From Diplonema papillatum (lineage: Eukaryota; Euglenozoa; Diplonemea; Diplonemida; Diplonemidae): DNA of 64,000 bases. The DNA is taken from positions 90,001 through 154,000 of the forward strand of contig JAPJBO010000216.1 of the NCBI GenBank assembly GCA_030068145.1. The letters run 5' to 3'. Numbering within the stretch: the first letter of the stretch is position 1; each line of letters opens with the position of its first letter. Under the pieces are notes generated by a model that made no database searches, was not told the origin of the DNA, and saw nothing but the letters and a program-made list of their open reading frames with translations. The position numbers were made by a program, and so were the translations under genes. Below, piece after piece: positions 40,565 to 50,869 of the stretch.

Positions 40565-41786
40565 TCACGCCGCGCGCACCAAGTACGGAGACGGCGGGTG
40601 CTTTTCCGCGGGGGTCTCGTCGGGCGACGCTTCGTACTCTTCTTCGAGCACCGCGGCGGGCGGCGGGGCGCCGAGGGCCACAATGTTGCGGGCCGTCTGC
40701 TGCGTTTTTTCCCTCAGCCGGCCCAGCAGCCCGTAGTGCCGCCGGGCGACTTCTTCCGCCCACGCGTCGCGCTCCATCTGCCAGTGCACGTCGTCGGCGT
40801 ACTCTCCGAGCAGCCTCCCTCGTTTCTTCGCGAACTTCCGCTGCATCGCAGCCCTCTCCCCCCCGAACGGGCCCAGCATCGCCCGCCGCCCGTGCATCTC
40901 CTCGAGTTGCACGCGGCGCATGGCTTCGAGCAAGCCGCGGTACTCGGTTTCCTTGCTCTCGGCGATCGACAGGCGCAGGCCGCGGCAGAGCTGCCGGATG
41001 CCGTCGCGGCGCATTTTCTCGAGGATTCGGCGGGCCCCGGGCTCGTTTTCGTGGCCGGAGCCCCGGACGAGGAGGTCCGCCGCGCACACCGCGAAGAACC
41101 GCTCGACCTTCTTCCGGATCGAGTACTCGCCGACCTCGATGTCCTGCCTCTCCGGCAGCGAGCCGGCGAACAGCAGCCGGATGCGGTGGGGCGCGGACTC
41201 CGCCCGGTAGCGCGTGCTCAGCAGCTGCCGCGCCCCGGCTTCTTCCCGCGCAACCCGCAGCCGCGCCGCCTCCTCCCAGTTGAGGCGGCGCCCGGGGAGA
41301 ATGCCTGCCAGGAAAATGAGAGCTTGCCGAGCGTGGCGTCCAAGCAGGGCGTCCCAGGCGTTTTGCTCGTCAAACACGAGGCCTCCGACGCCGCGGTAGC
41401 CGAATCTGTTGAGCTCTTCCTCGGTGGTCAACGATTCGAGGGCGTGGGGGACGAGCGTGTCGGTCATCGCGGAGGCGAGCGCAGACCAGGTCTCAGCCTC
41501 TTCAGCGGCCACGGCTTCGCGGGCGGTCGGCTCGGTGGTGCGCTGCAGGAAGGCTTTGAGGCCCTCGGCGGCCCAGTGGGAGAGGATCGAAAACGCGGCG
41601 GCCTCCGCCGGCTCGGCGACCGTCCGCCGGATGTGCTGCTCGGCGCGCTCCTCCTCCGCCATGCGGGCCGCCGCGTAGCTGCCGCAGGCTTCGCGGGACC
41701 AGCCGGCCCGCGAGACGAGCTCCTCCGCGCGCAGTTCGGCGCGGGCCGTCGTTTCCTCGTCGCAGAACGTCAGCGACTCGTAGCAA
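40565..41786 (-). CDS. Divergent myosin, exon 4 (tail, ends gene)
   Basis: 1222 nt, entering in phase 2 after a CAG acceptor (complement of 41787-41789) and ending at the stop 40565-40567. It encodes about 406 residues of Ala/Glu/Arg-rich, strongly helical sequence without a domain I recognise. There are no IQ motifs of the usual IQxxxRGxxxR form and no clear FYVE, WD40 or MyTH4 tail. The last third contains EMHGRRAMLGPFGGERAAMQ and ends PPSPYLVRAA. The phase match to exon 3 is what ties this tail to the motor. Confidence 0.65.
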
Positions 41787-42097
41787 CTGCGTGGGGAGTG
41801 TTGGTTCTGGATAGCCTAGTAGTGAGTGACCGTGATAGTGTAGGAATAATCTTCTTCCAACCAAACACGCTGCCAGCGCGTGGTCTGCACCGGTTAGGTA
41901 ATTTGTACTACCTCCGTTTTTTAACACTCGTGTGTGAGACCCGCGTGTCAGTGCTCGATATCCATCGAACCCCCTCTCGAAAAATATGAATGAAAAAATG
42001 GGAAGGGGGGAAATCTGCTACCATCAAGTCTTCTTCGAAGCAGATGTTGTATGCAAAGGAGGGGAAATATTAGTTGTATGCAAAGGAGAGCGAAACC
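41787..42097. other. Myosin intron 3, proximal to exon 4
   Basis: No gene seen; includes tgtatgcaaaggaggggaaa repeats near 42045-42085 that recur near 42788-42830. Confidence 0.5.
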
Positions 42098-42560
42098 TTA
42101 GGAGTCGTCTGAGAGTCGCGCTCCAGGGATTCTTCTGCTTCGGCGGACTTCCGATACGCAGCCTCCTGCGAATTCGCTTCGAGGAGCGTGACCCGCCGGT
42201 AGTCCTCGTGGCACCGCACGCCCAGGTCCAGCAGCGCCCACAGCTCGCTGTCGGCGATGGTCGGGCGAGCCGCAGCCTCGTCCGCCTCGACCTCCCGCAG
42301 GGCCGCGGCCAGGAGCAGGGACCGGACGACGGCGCTGCGCACGCGCTCCGCGAGACCCGCGTGGGCGGCCACGATCCGGCGCCGCAGGCCGCGCTGCGCC
42401 AGCACCGCCTCCGCGAACGCTCGGACGACCGCCGAGTGCGCCGCTTCGCCCGCAACGCGGGCGGCGTCGACGGCCCGCCCCCGCGTCGTGGGCCAGGAAC
42501 ACCGACGACGGCGACAGCTGCGCCGCGAAGGCGACATCCTGCACGCCCACCGCTTGCAGG
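42098..42560 (-). pseudogene. Copy of the 3' part of myosin exon 3, in intron 3
   Basis: Nearly identical to 42840-43300: it encodes AVVRAFAEAVLAQRGLRRRI, VRSLLLAAALREVEADEAAA and ends with the same AG|GTT donor context. Small indels differ from the parent. The flanking atgcaaaggaggggaaat and tgctagcatcaagtcttctt are also duplicated, so the tandem duplication covered exon end plus intron start (about 740 bp). Confidence 0.85.
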
Positions 42561-42838
42561 ATGGCAGTGCTCGATATCCACAGACCACCTCCTCTCGAAA
42601 AAATATCGCACCCCGTTTGAGACTAGCATCAAGTCGTATTCGACGATGATGCTAGTCTCAATCGCGTGTGATATGTGTGCAAGCTGTACACAAACCGAAA
42701 TGCAAAAATGGGAAGGATGTCTGAACAGAACACTGCCTCTCGTGCATGATTGATGCTAGCATCAAGTCTTCTTCGAAGAAGATGTTGTATGCAAAGGGGG
42801 GGAAATTAGTTGTATGCAAAGGAGGGGGAGGATCGAAC

Positions 42839-43851
42839 CTTAGGAGTCGTCTGAGAGTCGCGCGCTCCAGGGACTCTTCTGCTTCGGCGGACTTCCGATA
42901 CGCCGCCTCCTGCGAATTCGCTTCGAGGAGCGTGACCCGCCGGTAGTCCTCGTGGCACCGCACGCCCAGGTCCAGCAGCGCCCACAGCTCGCTGTCGGCG
43001 ATGGTCGGGCGAGCCGCAGCCTCGTCCGCCTCGACCTCCCGCAGGGCCGCGGCCAGGAGCAGGGACCGGACGACGGCGCTGCGCACGCGCTCCGCGAGAC
43101 CCGCGTGGGCGGCCACGATCCGGCGCCGCAGGCCGCGCTGCGCCAGCACCGCCTCCGCGAACGCTCGGACGACCGCCGAGTGCGTCGCTTCGACCGCAAC
43201 GCGGGCGGCGTCGACGGCCCGCCCCGCGTCGTGGGCCAGGAACACCGACGACGGCGACAGCTGCGCCGCGAAGGGCGAGTGCACGCCGACCGCTTGCAGG
43301 ATGCCGGTGCTCGCAGCCCTCGGGTCTGCCCCCCCTGCGGGCGCGGGGCGTAGGGCGGCGTTTTTCGTGCGGAAGTCGTCGTGGGAGCAGTGCACAGGGA
43401 ACCCGAACTTCCGCAGCAACGCAAGCTCGCGGATGGAGCACCCGTTCATCTCCTTGGTCAACTCCCTCAGGGACTCGTTGCTGGACCGGGGCAGGCGGAT
43501 GCAGCGTATCCAGGAGACTTCGGACGGAGCCGTGGTGAGGAGGAGGAGGCTTTGCAGCTCCGAGTTGAACTGCATGAAGTCCAGTGGGACCTTCGCCCGC
43601 CCCCGCAGGGAGCGCACGCGCGGGTGGTCGCTGGCGGAGGTGGCGAGCCCGAATCCCGACGGGTCCGGCTGCCGCGTGTGCAGGGCGTAGCTGCTCGCCT
43701 CGCCGGTGTAGTGCCGCAGCGTGAAGCTGCCGTCGCCGCAGCTTGCAGACAGCGGGTTCTCCTTCGCCGACCACTGCTCGATGGCGGCCCGGGCGTCGTT
43801 CTCGTCGCGTGCATTGTCCAGCACACTAACGACACCTTTAGAGCCCACGAG
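42839..43851 (-). CDS. Divergent myosin, exon 3
   Basis: 1013 nt, entering in phase 0 after a CAG acceptor (complement of 43852-43854) and leaving in phase 2 at a GTTCGA donor. The first part completes the motor. GSFTLRHYTGEASSYAL matches the F-x-I-x-HYAG-x-V-x-Y strand of myosins. FNSELQSLLLLTTAPSEVSW leads into IRCIRLP, the counterpart of FVRCIKPN. LALLRKFGFPVHCSHDDF matches the converter LRxxGFPxRxxFxxF. The rest (about 170 residues) is Ala-rich helix. The actin-binding loop region is short and unusual. Confidence 0.8.
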
Positions 43852-44059
43852 CTGTGGATGTGTGTGCCTTTTGATAAAAGGAAAACGTTGATTCTACATA
43901 ACTGGAATGCTACACTTGCACCCTAGCACCACGTACTTGCCACAGTAACAACAAGTACGCGGTGCGAGTCGGAGATATGTACAATGACGAGTACAATCCA
44001 TGAGAAAGAGAGAGAGATGTGTTAGAGTGTCAGTCCATGATAAGGGGGTCCAAATGCTT

Positions 44060-44317
44060 TACCACCCCCGCAGGGAGCGCGCGCGGGTGGTCGCTGGCGG
44101 AGGTGGCGAGCCCGAACCCCGACGGGTCCGGCTGCCGCGTGTGCAGGGCGTAGCTGCTCGCCTCGCCGGTGTAGTGCCGCAGCGTGAAGCTGCCGTCGCC
44201 GCAGCTTGCAGACAGCGGGTTCTCCTTCGCCGACCACTGCTCGATGGCGGCCCGGGCGTTCTCGTCGCGCGCGTTGTCCAGCACACTAACGACACCTTTA
44301 GAGCCCACGAGCTGTGA
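44060..44317 (-). pseudogene. Copy of the 5' part of myosin exon 3, in intron 2
   Basis: Repeats 43600-43851 with the same acceptor side (gagcccacgagctgtg), encoding VVSVLDNARDENARAAIEQW and FTLRHYTGEASSYALHTRQP. One codon is missing in the DENDAR segment and the copy ends in unrelated sequence at about 44060. If used as an exon it would be short and leave no myosin continuation. Confidence 0.85.
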
Positions 44318-44684
44318 ATGTGTGCCAGGTGTACCTTTCTATACAGGGAAAACGACAAAGTGGATTTTGTATACATAACTGGGTTACTACACCTGCACCA
44401 CGGAGTTGCCATACTACACACAACAAGTACGTGGTGCGAGTGGGAGACTTGTACAATGACAAGTGCAATCCAGCGGCAAGGGGTACAAAGGGGTACAAAT
44501 GCTTGCAAGGTACAAATACATACAACTCGTATGTACTAGTCACATGACCAGCAAAATGTAACAAGTCGGTACATACTTACCTACTCGACCTACCTATTCT
44601 TAATGTTACAATGCAAGTACCTTCTGCCAAATTGTAAGTGGCACGGTGTACTTGTCATGGGAATGCCAGCATCAAAATGCATAC

Positions 44685-45254
44685 CATGGCAAGGCTTTCG
44701 GTGTTGTCGTTGTACGGTGGTAGGGAGACCGAGATTCCGCGGTTCTTGCAGACTTCGATGTGCCGGAGGAAGATGGTGCTGTGAAACGCGTTGTGGAAGG
44801 CCTCCTGGCTTGCGTTGACGAGCAGCTGGTGCCGGGTGTTCGGCGCTCCGCTGTTGGAGGCCAGCAGCCCGCTCGGGTCGACGACGGACATGCGGTACCT
44901 GCCTTGCGGGCCGGAGACGGACCGGTTGCAGTAGTCGACGATGAGGCTGAAAAGAGCGGAATACAGCGCTTGGCAAAAGTCGCCCGCCGCGTCCGCATCG
45001 AAGGCGTGTCCCGCCAGCCCGAGCAGCCGCTGAGCCTGCTCGTGCCCGGCGGCCCCGCGTTGCAGGTGCAGGATGGCCGCAACGCAGCGCCACACGAACT
45101 CCACCTCCTCCTCACGCAGCCCCAGCAGCTCGAAAGCGGCGTTCACCTCGCTGCCCTCCTCGGCGCAGTCGAAGTCCTCACTGTCCGGCACTCCCTTCGA
45201 CAAGCTGCCGTAGCTTCCGACGTCGGGATCCAACCCGTATCTCTCCACAGCCTC
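44685..45254 (-). CDS. Divergent myosin, exon 2
   Basis: 570 nt in phase 0 between a CAG acceptor (complement of 45255-45257) and a GTATGC donor. It covers the upper and lower 50K region: FELLGLREEEVEFVWRCVAA then ILHLQ matches the F-xx-LG-x-xxEE-x-xx-I-xx-ILHLGN segment, FCQALYSALFSLIVDYCN matches ALYxxLFxWLVxxIN, and AFHNAFHSTIFLRHIEVCKN matches the LQQFFNxHIFxxEQEEY helix. Switch II should read DIxGFE but here is DPSGLL, losing the Glu that bridges to switch I. Confidence 0.82.
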
Positions 45255-45368
45255 CTGTTTTCGAGCGTTGCATGCAAAAGTAGAAATTTGCATCGGGATA
45301 GTCGTTCATGAATCAATCGAAATACTTGGTAACTTGCAAGATAGTCTTCTACCGTTAGCTAGGAGATA

Positions 45369-45463
45369 TGTGAAACTGGGGGTTTGCCTACGGCTTTTCG
45401 TGTTGTTCTGCAGATGCTTTGGCTATCTTTGTGTCTATGTTTTCATTCGCCTTCTTAACCATG
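45369..45463 (+). repeat. Dispersed element family C, copy 2 (myosin intron 1)
   Basis: tgtgaaactgggggtttgcc through cgccttcttaaccatggt; the clearest full-length unit, with the copy at 45838. Confidence 0.8.
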
Positions 45464-45760
45464 GTCGCCCGCCGCGTCCGCGTCGAAGGCAGCCCCAGCA
45501 GCCGCTGGGCCTGCTCGTGCCCGGCGGCGTTGCAGGTGCAGGATGGCCACGACGCAGTGTCACGCGAACACCACCTCCTCCTCACGCAGCCCCAGCAGCT
45601 CGAAAGCGGCGTTCACCTCGCTGCCCTCCTCGGCGCAGTCGAAGTCCTCACTGTCCGGCACTCCCTTCGACAAGCTGCCGTATCTTCCGACGTCGGGATC
45701 CAACCCGTATCTCTCTACAGCCTCCTGTTTTCGAGCGTTGCATGTAAAGGTAGAAATTTG
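45464..45760 (-). pseudogene. Copy of the 5' part of myosin exon 2, in intron 1 (first)
   Basis: Encodes GLDPDVGRYGSLSKGVPDSE and AAFELLGLREEEV, with the acceptor context retained, then degenerates in the region of ILHLQ and ends at an element C copy. About 95% like 44990-45290. Confidence 0.85.
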
Positions 45761-45837
45761 CATCGGGATAGTCGTTCATGAATCAATCGAAATACTTGGT
45801 AACTTGCAAGATAGTCTTCTAACGTTAGCTAGGAGAT

Positions 45838-45933
45838 ATGTGAAACTGGGGGTTTGCCTACAGGCTTTTCGTGTTGTTCTGCAGATGCTTTGGGCTATCT
45901 TTGTGTCTATGTTTTCATTCGCCTTCTTAACCA
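45838..45933 (+). repeat. Dispersed element family C, copy 3 (myosin intron 1)
   Basis: Near identical to 45369-45463, so copying of the exon fragment included the element. Confidence 0.8.
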
Positions 45934-46200
45934 TGGTCGCTCGCCGCGTCCGCGTCGAAGGCAGCCCCAGCAGCCGCTGAGCCTGCTCGTGCCCGGCGGC
46001 GTTGCAGGTGCAGGATGGCCACGACGCAGCGTCACATGAACACCACCTCCTCCTCACGCAGCCCCAGCAGCTCGAAAGCGGCGTTCACCTCGCTGCCCTC
46101 CTCGGCGCAGTCGAACTCCTCACTGTCCGGCACTCCCTTCGACAAGCTGCCGTAGCTTTCCGACGTCGGGGTCCAACCCGTATTTCTGTACACAAATCCC
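45934..46200 (-). pseudogene. Copy of the 5' part of myosin exon 2, in intron 1 (second)
   Basis: Same segment as 45464-45760 with further changes (a 1-nt insertion near 46161 breaks the frame of the GLDPDV piece). The acceptor side is lost beyond 46180. Confidence 0.82.
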
Positions 46201-46844
46201 TTCGTGAGGTACCGCAAAAGGTCGGTTGGTTTTCCGCCAGATCCAATCCATCAAACGAAAAAGGGGGGATTTCCCATTAGAGGACGATCTGGGCACGCCA
46301 CAGTTGCTGTGCGAGAGAGCAGGCCCGGTTGTTTCGACAATAACCTACACTCTAATAAACCCATCTCACAGAAAGCTGCGCTCAGGTTATACTATCAAGT
46401 ATTTCCTTCAAACCAGGTGTTTATACAAAAAAGCAGTGTAAAATCGGGTTTTCGCCTCGACGCCTTCCATGCTATTCTGCGGACGCTTTTACCTGTACAT
46501 TGGTCCAATTTGGAAGGAAAGAAAAATGGAGCGGGTACTGGAGCGTGACGGTCAACCGCAGCTTACGAAGCTTGAGTCGTAGGCAGCACAGTGTCACAAC
46601 CCCGTCCGCTCTGCCCTGCGGCTGGCCGTCTCGACGAGCTTGTGTTCAGCGCAAGCGCCAAGCCCCAAGGTGCGCCACGCCTTAATGCTTTAGTTTGGGA
46701 AATCGGTAGCCGCTTGATCCGTAGGCCCGTGGCTCTGCTGTACCGCCGAACACGTGAAGATTGGCTCCCGTGTAGCAGGCTTTCCCTGGTTCCTACTGGT
46801 AGCGTAAATGGTCTAGTAGTAGTGTATATTGAAAGAAGCCAAAC
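46201..46844. other. Myosin intron 1, donor-proximal part
   Basis: Contains a family-A end (46340-46432), a diverged family-C start (46436-46490) and a short stretch (cttggcgcttgcgctgaaca on the minus strand near 46650) that recurs near 60222. No gene seen. Confidence 0.5.
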
Positions 46845-47591
46845 CTGGTCCTTCAGCAGCAGGTAGAAGCAGTGGAAGCTCCGCTCTCCCGGGGGAACGG
46901 CAACGACCCGGCCGCAGTCCAGCAGGCACTGCGATACGCGGGCGGACTTCGCGTTGCCGGAGGCGTCGTGGAACAGGTGCGTCGCCCGGTGGTACCGGCT
47001 GGAGTTCGCGTGCGTCTTCGTCCTCGCGTTGCCGAAGGCTTCAAGGACCAGACCGGCCCAGCCCAGCGCGGCTCCCAGCGTCGCATTCGTCCGGTGCGCG
47101 AGGTACCTAACGGCTGCTTTGGCCGTCTCCGATTGCCCGCTGCCAGACAAGCCGAAGGGGAATATGGTCTGGTGCCGGCCACTCTCCATCATCCTCCGGT
47201 ATGCCTCTTCACACGTCCTCCACACATGCGGCGGGGCTCGTCCAGCACTGTGCATGCGCAAGAAGGTGGACACTCCCTCTACAGGAGCACGGTACCTGTA
47301 CCCGTCGTTGTCGATGGACAGCAAGACCCCCCCCACGCACGTGCACGGCTCGCCCGCAGCCCTCCGCGCGAGGATCGTGTGCGCGATGCTGGCGAACGAT
47401 GGGTCGGCCAGCAGCGCGAGGTCATCCGCTTCAACTGCCACCGAGCTGTCTCCCCTGGGGACCACCGCGCCCTTGCCGGACGCCGGGTGCACGTCTCCTT
47501 TGAGAGACTTGCAGCGCTTCTCGTCGAGGACAATGCCGGGCAGCCAGAGCCCATCTTTGGTCAGGAAGAAGCATCGGGCCCCTTCCTTCAT
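46845..47591 (-). CDS. Divergent myosin motor, exon 1
   Basis: Myosins are actin-based ATPase motors. From the ATG at 47591 the exon encodes 249 residues covering the N-terminal subdomain and the nucleotide site: PPHVWRTCEEAYRRMMESGR (family PHxFxxAxxAYxxM), the P-loop at 147-158 written GLSGSGQSETAK where myosins have GESGAGKTExxK, LVLEAFGNARTKTHANSSRY (NPILEAFGNAxTxxNxNSSRF, switch I), and LLDCGRVVAVPPGERSFHCF (LLExSRVxxQxxxERNFHxFY). Thus the fold is clear, but the P-loop Lys is Gln, and the first Glu is Leu. The exon ends at a GTTTGG donor, phase 0. With exons 2-4 the open frame is 1183 codons. ATP hydrolysis is doubtful; a pseudo-motor or an aging gene are both possible. No true SH3-like N-terminus is evident. 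Confidence 0.85.
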
Positions 47592-47653
47592 CCCTTGTGT
47601 TTGACTTTCGTCGTGCGAAAGCGTGAAATAGCCTTGGTGGACGGGGTGTGTTT

Positions 47654-47722
47654 TCTAGCGTTTATTGTGGTGGTTTAGAGATTCGGTGTTTTAGGGTCTC
47701 CGGTTGACCATTGAGGCTGTGA
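47654..47722 (-). promoter_or_regulatory. Shared upstream element U, myosin gene
   Basis: On the minus strand: GGTCAACCGGAGACCCTAAA, ACACCGAATCTCTAA, AACGCTAGAA, ending about 60 bp before the start codon. It matches 35609-35675 and 58778-58848. Confidence 0.45.
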
Positions 47723-48040
47723 GGCGGGTAGTATGAGGGTAGTAGGTATGCTTATACACTTTAACTACGGCTAGCCATGTTTGTAAGTGTTGTTTTCTTT
47801 GAGAAGCTTGCTCAATGGGTTATTTTTGAAAAAGAAATTGTGCGCGGTCTGTTTGTTGCCTCAATATAGAGTGTAAGTTCACTTAGAGATCCGGGGTGGT
47901 CTAGTAAAAAGTTCGCGTGCGAATCCGGATTATTAAGGTCGGGTGGCGCTTCGACGGTTTGTTGTGTGTCGAGGCCGACAGTTTCTAACGCTCGTTGTGG
48001 TTTCTTGCGAGACTGGACAGTGGGCATGGGCACGGTAAGC
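47723..48040. other. Gap upstream of the myosin gene
   Basis: No gene seen. cgaggccgacagtttctaacg near 47970 recurs near 49057. Confidence 0.45.
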
Positions 48041-48840
48041 ATCTTCGCGCGTCCTCCACAAATGTGCGCATGCCCCAGCACGGTGCATGCGCAAGAAGGT
48101 GGACACTCCCTCTGCAGAAGCGCGGCACCTGTACCCGTCGTTGCCGACGGACATGGGACCCCCCCATGCATGTGCACGGCTAGCCCTCCGTGCGAGGATC
48201 GTGTGCGCGATGCTGAGCCGGTCCATCCCCTCTTGATAGACTGTGATAGACCGAAGAATACAGCACCGGGCAATTCGATTCAGCTCTAGGGACTAGGGAT
48301 GGACCTGATAGACCGTGGTGGACCGTGATTCACTGTGACAAACAGCGGCAGGCGCTTCGATGCAGTTTCAAGAGATATGGACGCACCGGCCCGGATGCTG
48401 GCGAACCGACGGGTCCGCCAGGTCGTCCGCTTCAACTGCCACCGAGCTGTCTCCTCTGGGGACCACCGCGCCCTTGCCGGACGCCGGGTGCACGTCTCCT
48501 TCGAGAGACTTGCAGCGCTTCTCGCCAAGGACTATGCCGGGCAGACACAGCCCATCCATGGTCAGGAAGAAGTGTGAAAACGGGGTTTTGCCTGGAGGCA
48601 TTTCGTGTTATTTTGCAAATGCTTTGAGCTATCTTTGTGTCTGTGCTTTCAGTCGTCTTTTTTAACCATGGTTAAGTGCGCAAATGATGTCAGCCGAAGC
48701 TGGTAAAGCTTCGGCGCCGCCCGCGTTATGTTTGTTTAGCAGCGGCTGCCAAACATCCCGTGACACCTCGTGAAGCATCGGGCCCCTTCCTTCATCCCTT
48801 GTGTATGACTTTCGTCGTGCGAAAGCGTGGGGACGGAGGG
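48041..48840 (-). pseudogene. Upstream copy of myosin exon 1, interrupted by an element
   Basis: 48045-48215 copies exon 1 around 47205-47385. 48380-48572 copies 47385-47571, and 48772-48840 continues it through the ATG side (gaagcatcgggccccttcct). The last two pieces are split by a 199-bp insertion flanked by GAAG on both sides, a sequence present once in the intact exon. Deletions and frame changes show it is dead. Confidence 0.8.
48573..48771 (+). mobile_element. Dispersed element family C, copy 4, with GAAG target duplication
   Basis: Begins tgtgaaaacggggttttgcc and includes the family end ttttttaaccatggtt, then about 100 bp of extra sequence. Flanks: GAAG at 48569-48572 and 48772-48775. 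Confidence 0.7.
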
Positions 48841-49125
48841 TGAGCCTTGGTGGAGGGGTGTCTGTGGTTGATCATCAGAACGAGGGTTCTCTTTGGGAAG
48901 ACGAGATTCGAAGTCAGGTGACCTTTGCTAAATTGGTTCTTTGTGCGAAAAAAGAACTCATTTGTGCGTAGTCTGTTCGCTGCCTCTTAATAGTAACAGC
49001 TCGCTCGTGAATCCGGGATTATTAACGGGTGGTCTTTCGCCGAAATGTTATGTGTCGAGGCTGACAGTTTCTAACGCTTATTCTTGTTCCTTGAGAGACT
49101 GGACAGGATCGTGCTCCTCCGAATG
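48841..49125. other. Gap between two exon 1 copies
   Basis: No gene seen; duplicated in part with 47870-48020 and 49375-49440. Confidence 0.45.
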
Positions 49126-49385
49126 CGCGCATGTTCCATGCACTGTGCATGCTCAAGAGGTGGACACTCCCTCTACAGACTCGCAGCGCTGCTCGTCGAG
49201 GACTATGCTGGGCAGCCACAGCCCATCTTTGGTCAGGAAGAAGTGTGAAACCGGGTTTTTGCCTAGAGGCTTTCGTGTTATTTTGCAAATGCTTTGAGCT
49301 ATCTTGTGTCTTCTTGGAAGCATCGGGCCCCTTCCTTCATCTCTTGTGTTTGACTTTCGTCGTGTGAAAGCGTGGGGACGGAGGC
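49126..49385 (-). pseudogene. Second upstream copy of myosin exon 1
   Basis: Short: 49140-49180 and 49181-49243 match exon 1 pieces (gtggacactccctctacag; agcccatctttggtcaggaa), and 49317-49385 matches the exon start and its upstream flank. It is interrupted at the same position as the first copy. Confidence 0.75.
49244..49316 (+). mobile_element. Dispersed element family C, copy 5, with GAAG target duplication
   Basis: A 73-bp version (tgtgaaaccgggtttttgcc to gtcttcttg) between GAAG at 49240-49243 and 49317-49320, at the same point of the exon as copy 4. Confidence 0.75.
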
Positions 49386-49800
49386 TGAAATACCCTTGGT
49401 AGACGGGGTTTCCCGGGGTTGAACATCAGAACAAAGTTAGATTGTTCTTTTTGAGAAGCCGAAATTCGAAGTCCCGGATCCCGTGGGCATTCAATCTAAA
49501 AAGGCCCACCGTTGTCTTCAGAGCGATCGCTTGCCAGGATAGTGCAGTACTCAACCGAAGCAAGACGTGTGAAAAACGGGAAAAGAAGGCGTCCAAATTG
49601 AGCAGTACGCTCAGTGTGGTCGCAAGGAGAGGCGGACACTGCGACACGAAATGAGGGGGCAAGACCTCTCGAGAAGGAAGACCGCGTGTGATCTGAGGGC
49701 ATTGGAATGCCGCTGACCCCTGGCGGGGTCAAGCTTTTGTCAGCGTTTTTCGCTCGTTCTGCAAGCTTCCCGAAGCACTTTACCCTTTGAACATCTGAAG
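49386..49800. other. Gap without a recognised gene
   Basis: No domain or repeat recognised. Confidence 0.4.
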
Positions 49801-50350
49801 GTAGCCAAATGCCCCGTCTTCTAATGAAAGACGCGCATGAATGGACCAATGAGATTCCTTCTGTCTCTACCTACTGTGGAAACAGCAAAAGTCAAGGGAA
49901 CGGACTTGAAACTGTCAGCGGGGAAGGAAGACCCTGTTGAATTTGACTGAAAGGATGCAAGAACGTGCTTGGAACGGCTATGTTCTCAACACCGCACCGG
50001 TCCTATCTGCACTGTGTCTCGGTCCTTTTTTAAGCCACAGGCGCGATTGGCAGACCATCATCAGCGCGGAAACTGACCGGTCTGCAGACAGGACAGCAGT
50101 GAGTCTGGTTTGCCAGGCGACCGTTCGGAGCTCGCCACGGTCAGATGGGGAGTCAGAGAGGAGGGGGTGTTTAAGTTTGGTGATTGGACAGCATCCTGCC
50201 CTACCCCCCGGGGGGGAATCTTAGTTTGCCAGGCGGCCGTTCGTAGCCCGCCACAGGCGCGATTGGCAGACCTTCATCAGCGCGGAAGTCGGCAGACACA
50301 GGACAGCAGTGAGTCTGGTTTGCCAGGCGGCCGTTCGTAGCTCGCCACAG
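49800..50350. repeat. Dispersed repeat family D, copy 2, with internal duplications
   Basis: gtctggtttgccaggcg(g/a)ccgttcg occurs three times, the last two about 90 bp apart. The remainder matches 17586-17950 and 53450-53600. Confidence 0.75.
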
Positions 50351-50860
50351 TCAGATGGGGAGAAAATCTTAGTTTCGTCTTGCCTCTCATGGGAGGAGGC
50401 GTTTTGGTTTGGTGGGAGGACAGAATCTTGCCTCCCGCCCAGGGAGAAAACGTAGTAGCCTTGAAATCCTGCCTCTCGTGCATGCTTGATGGTAGCATCA
50501 AGTCTTCTTCGCGGGAATGCAGAGAGAGTCGGCTTCTGTAAGTTCTCAGCTCTTCAGGCTAATGTGATACTGCGACCCAGCCCTCACGGATGTATGTCGT
50601 TGTACCACCATCCTAAGGTGCTACCGGCCGGGATCATGATCCTGAGGTCGTTCGCGGGAGGTTGTGTGGGACCACACAGGTACGTACGTATCTACACGCA
50701 CATCGAAGGTGCCCACCCAGCAGTGTGCAAAGCCTGCGGAATCCTATGAACGTATATAGGAGGGGGTTCAAAGGCAGCCTTGCCCGTATACGCCTCGGTT
50801 TGCCTGTGTAGCTACGCCCTGGTTGGCACTTCAAGACTGCGGGTGCTTCAAACCTTCGGT
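50351..50860. other. Gap without a recognised gene
   Basis: ctcgtgcatgcttgatggta with gcatcaagtcttcttcg at 50475-50513 recurs near 42735-42780. No gene seen. Confidence 0.45.
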
Positions 50861-50869
50861 TTGGGGGCC

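Noticed and set aside
40366-41989. Long plus-strand Arg/Ala-rich reading frames over 40-44 kb
   Set aside because: GC-rich antisense of the myosin exons; the minus strand has the motifs, the splice sites and the phase matches.
44000-44317. An additional myosin exon at 44.06-44.32 kb
   Set aside because: It copies the start of exon 3, lacks a continuation, and including it would duplicate part of the motor. Kept as a pseudo-exon unless transcripts show otherwise.
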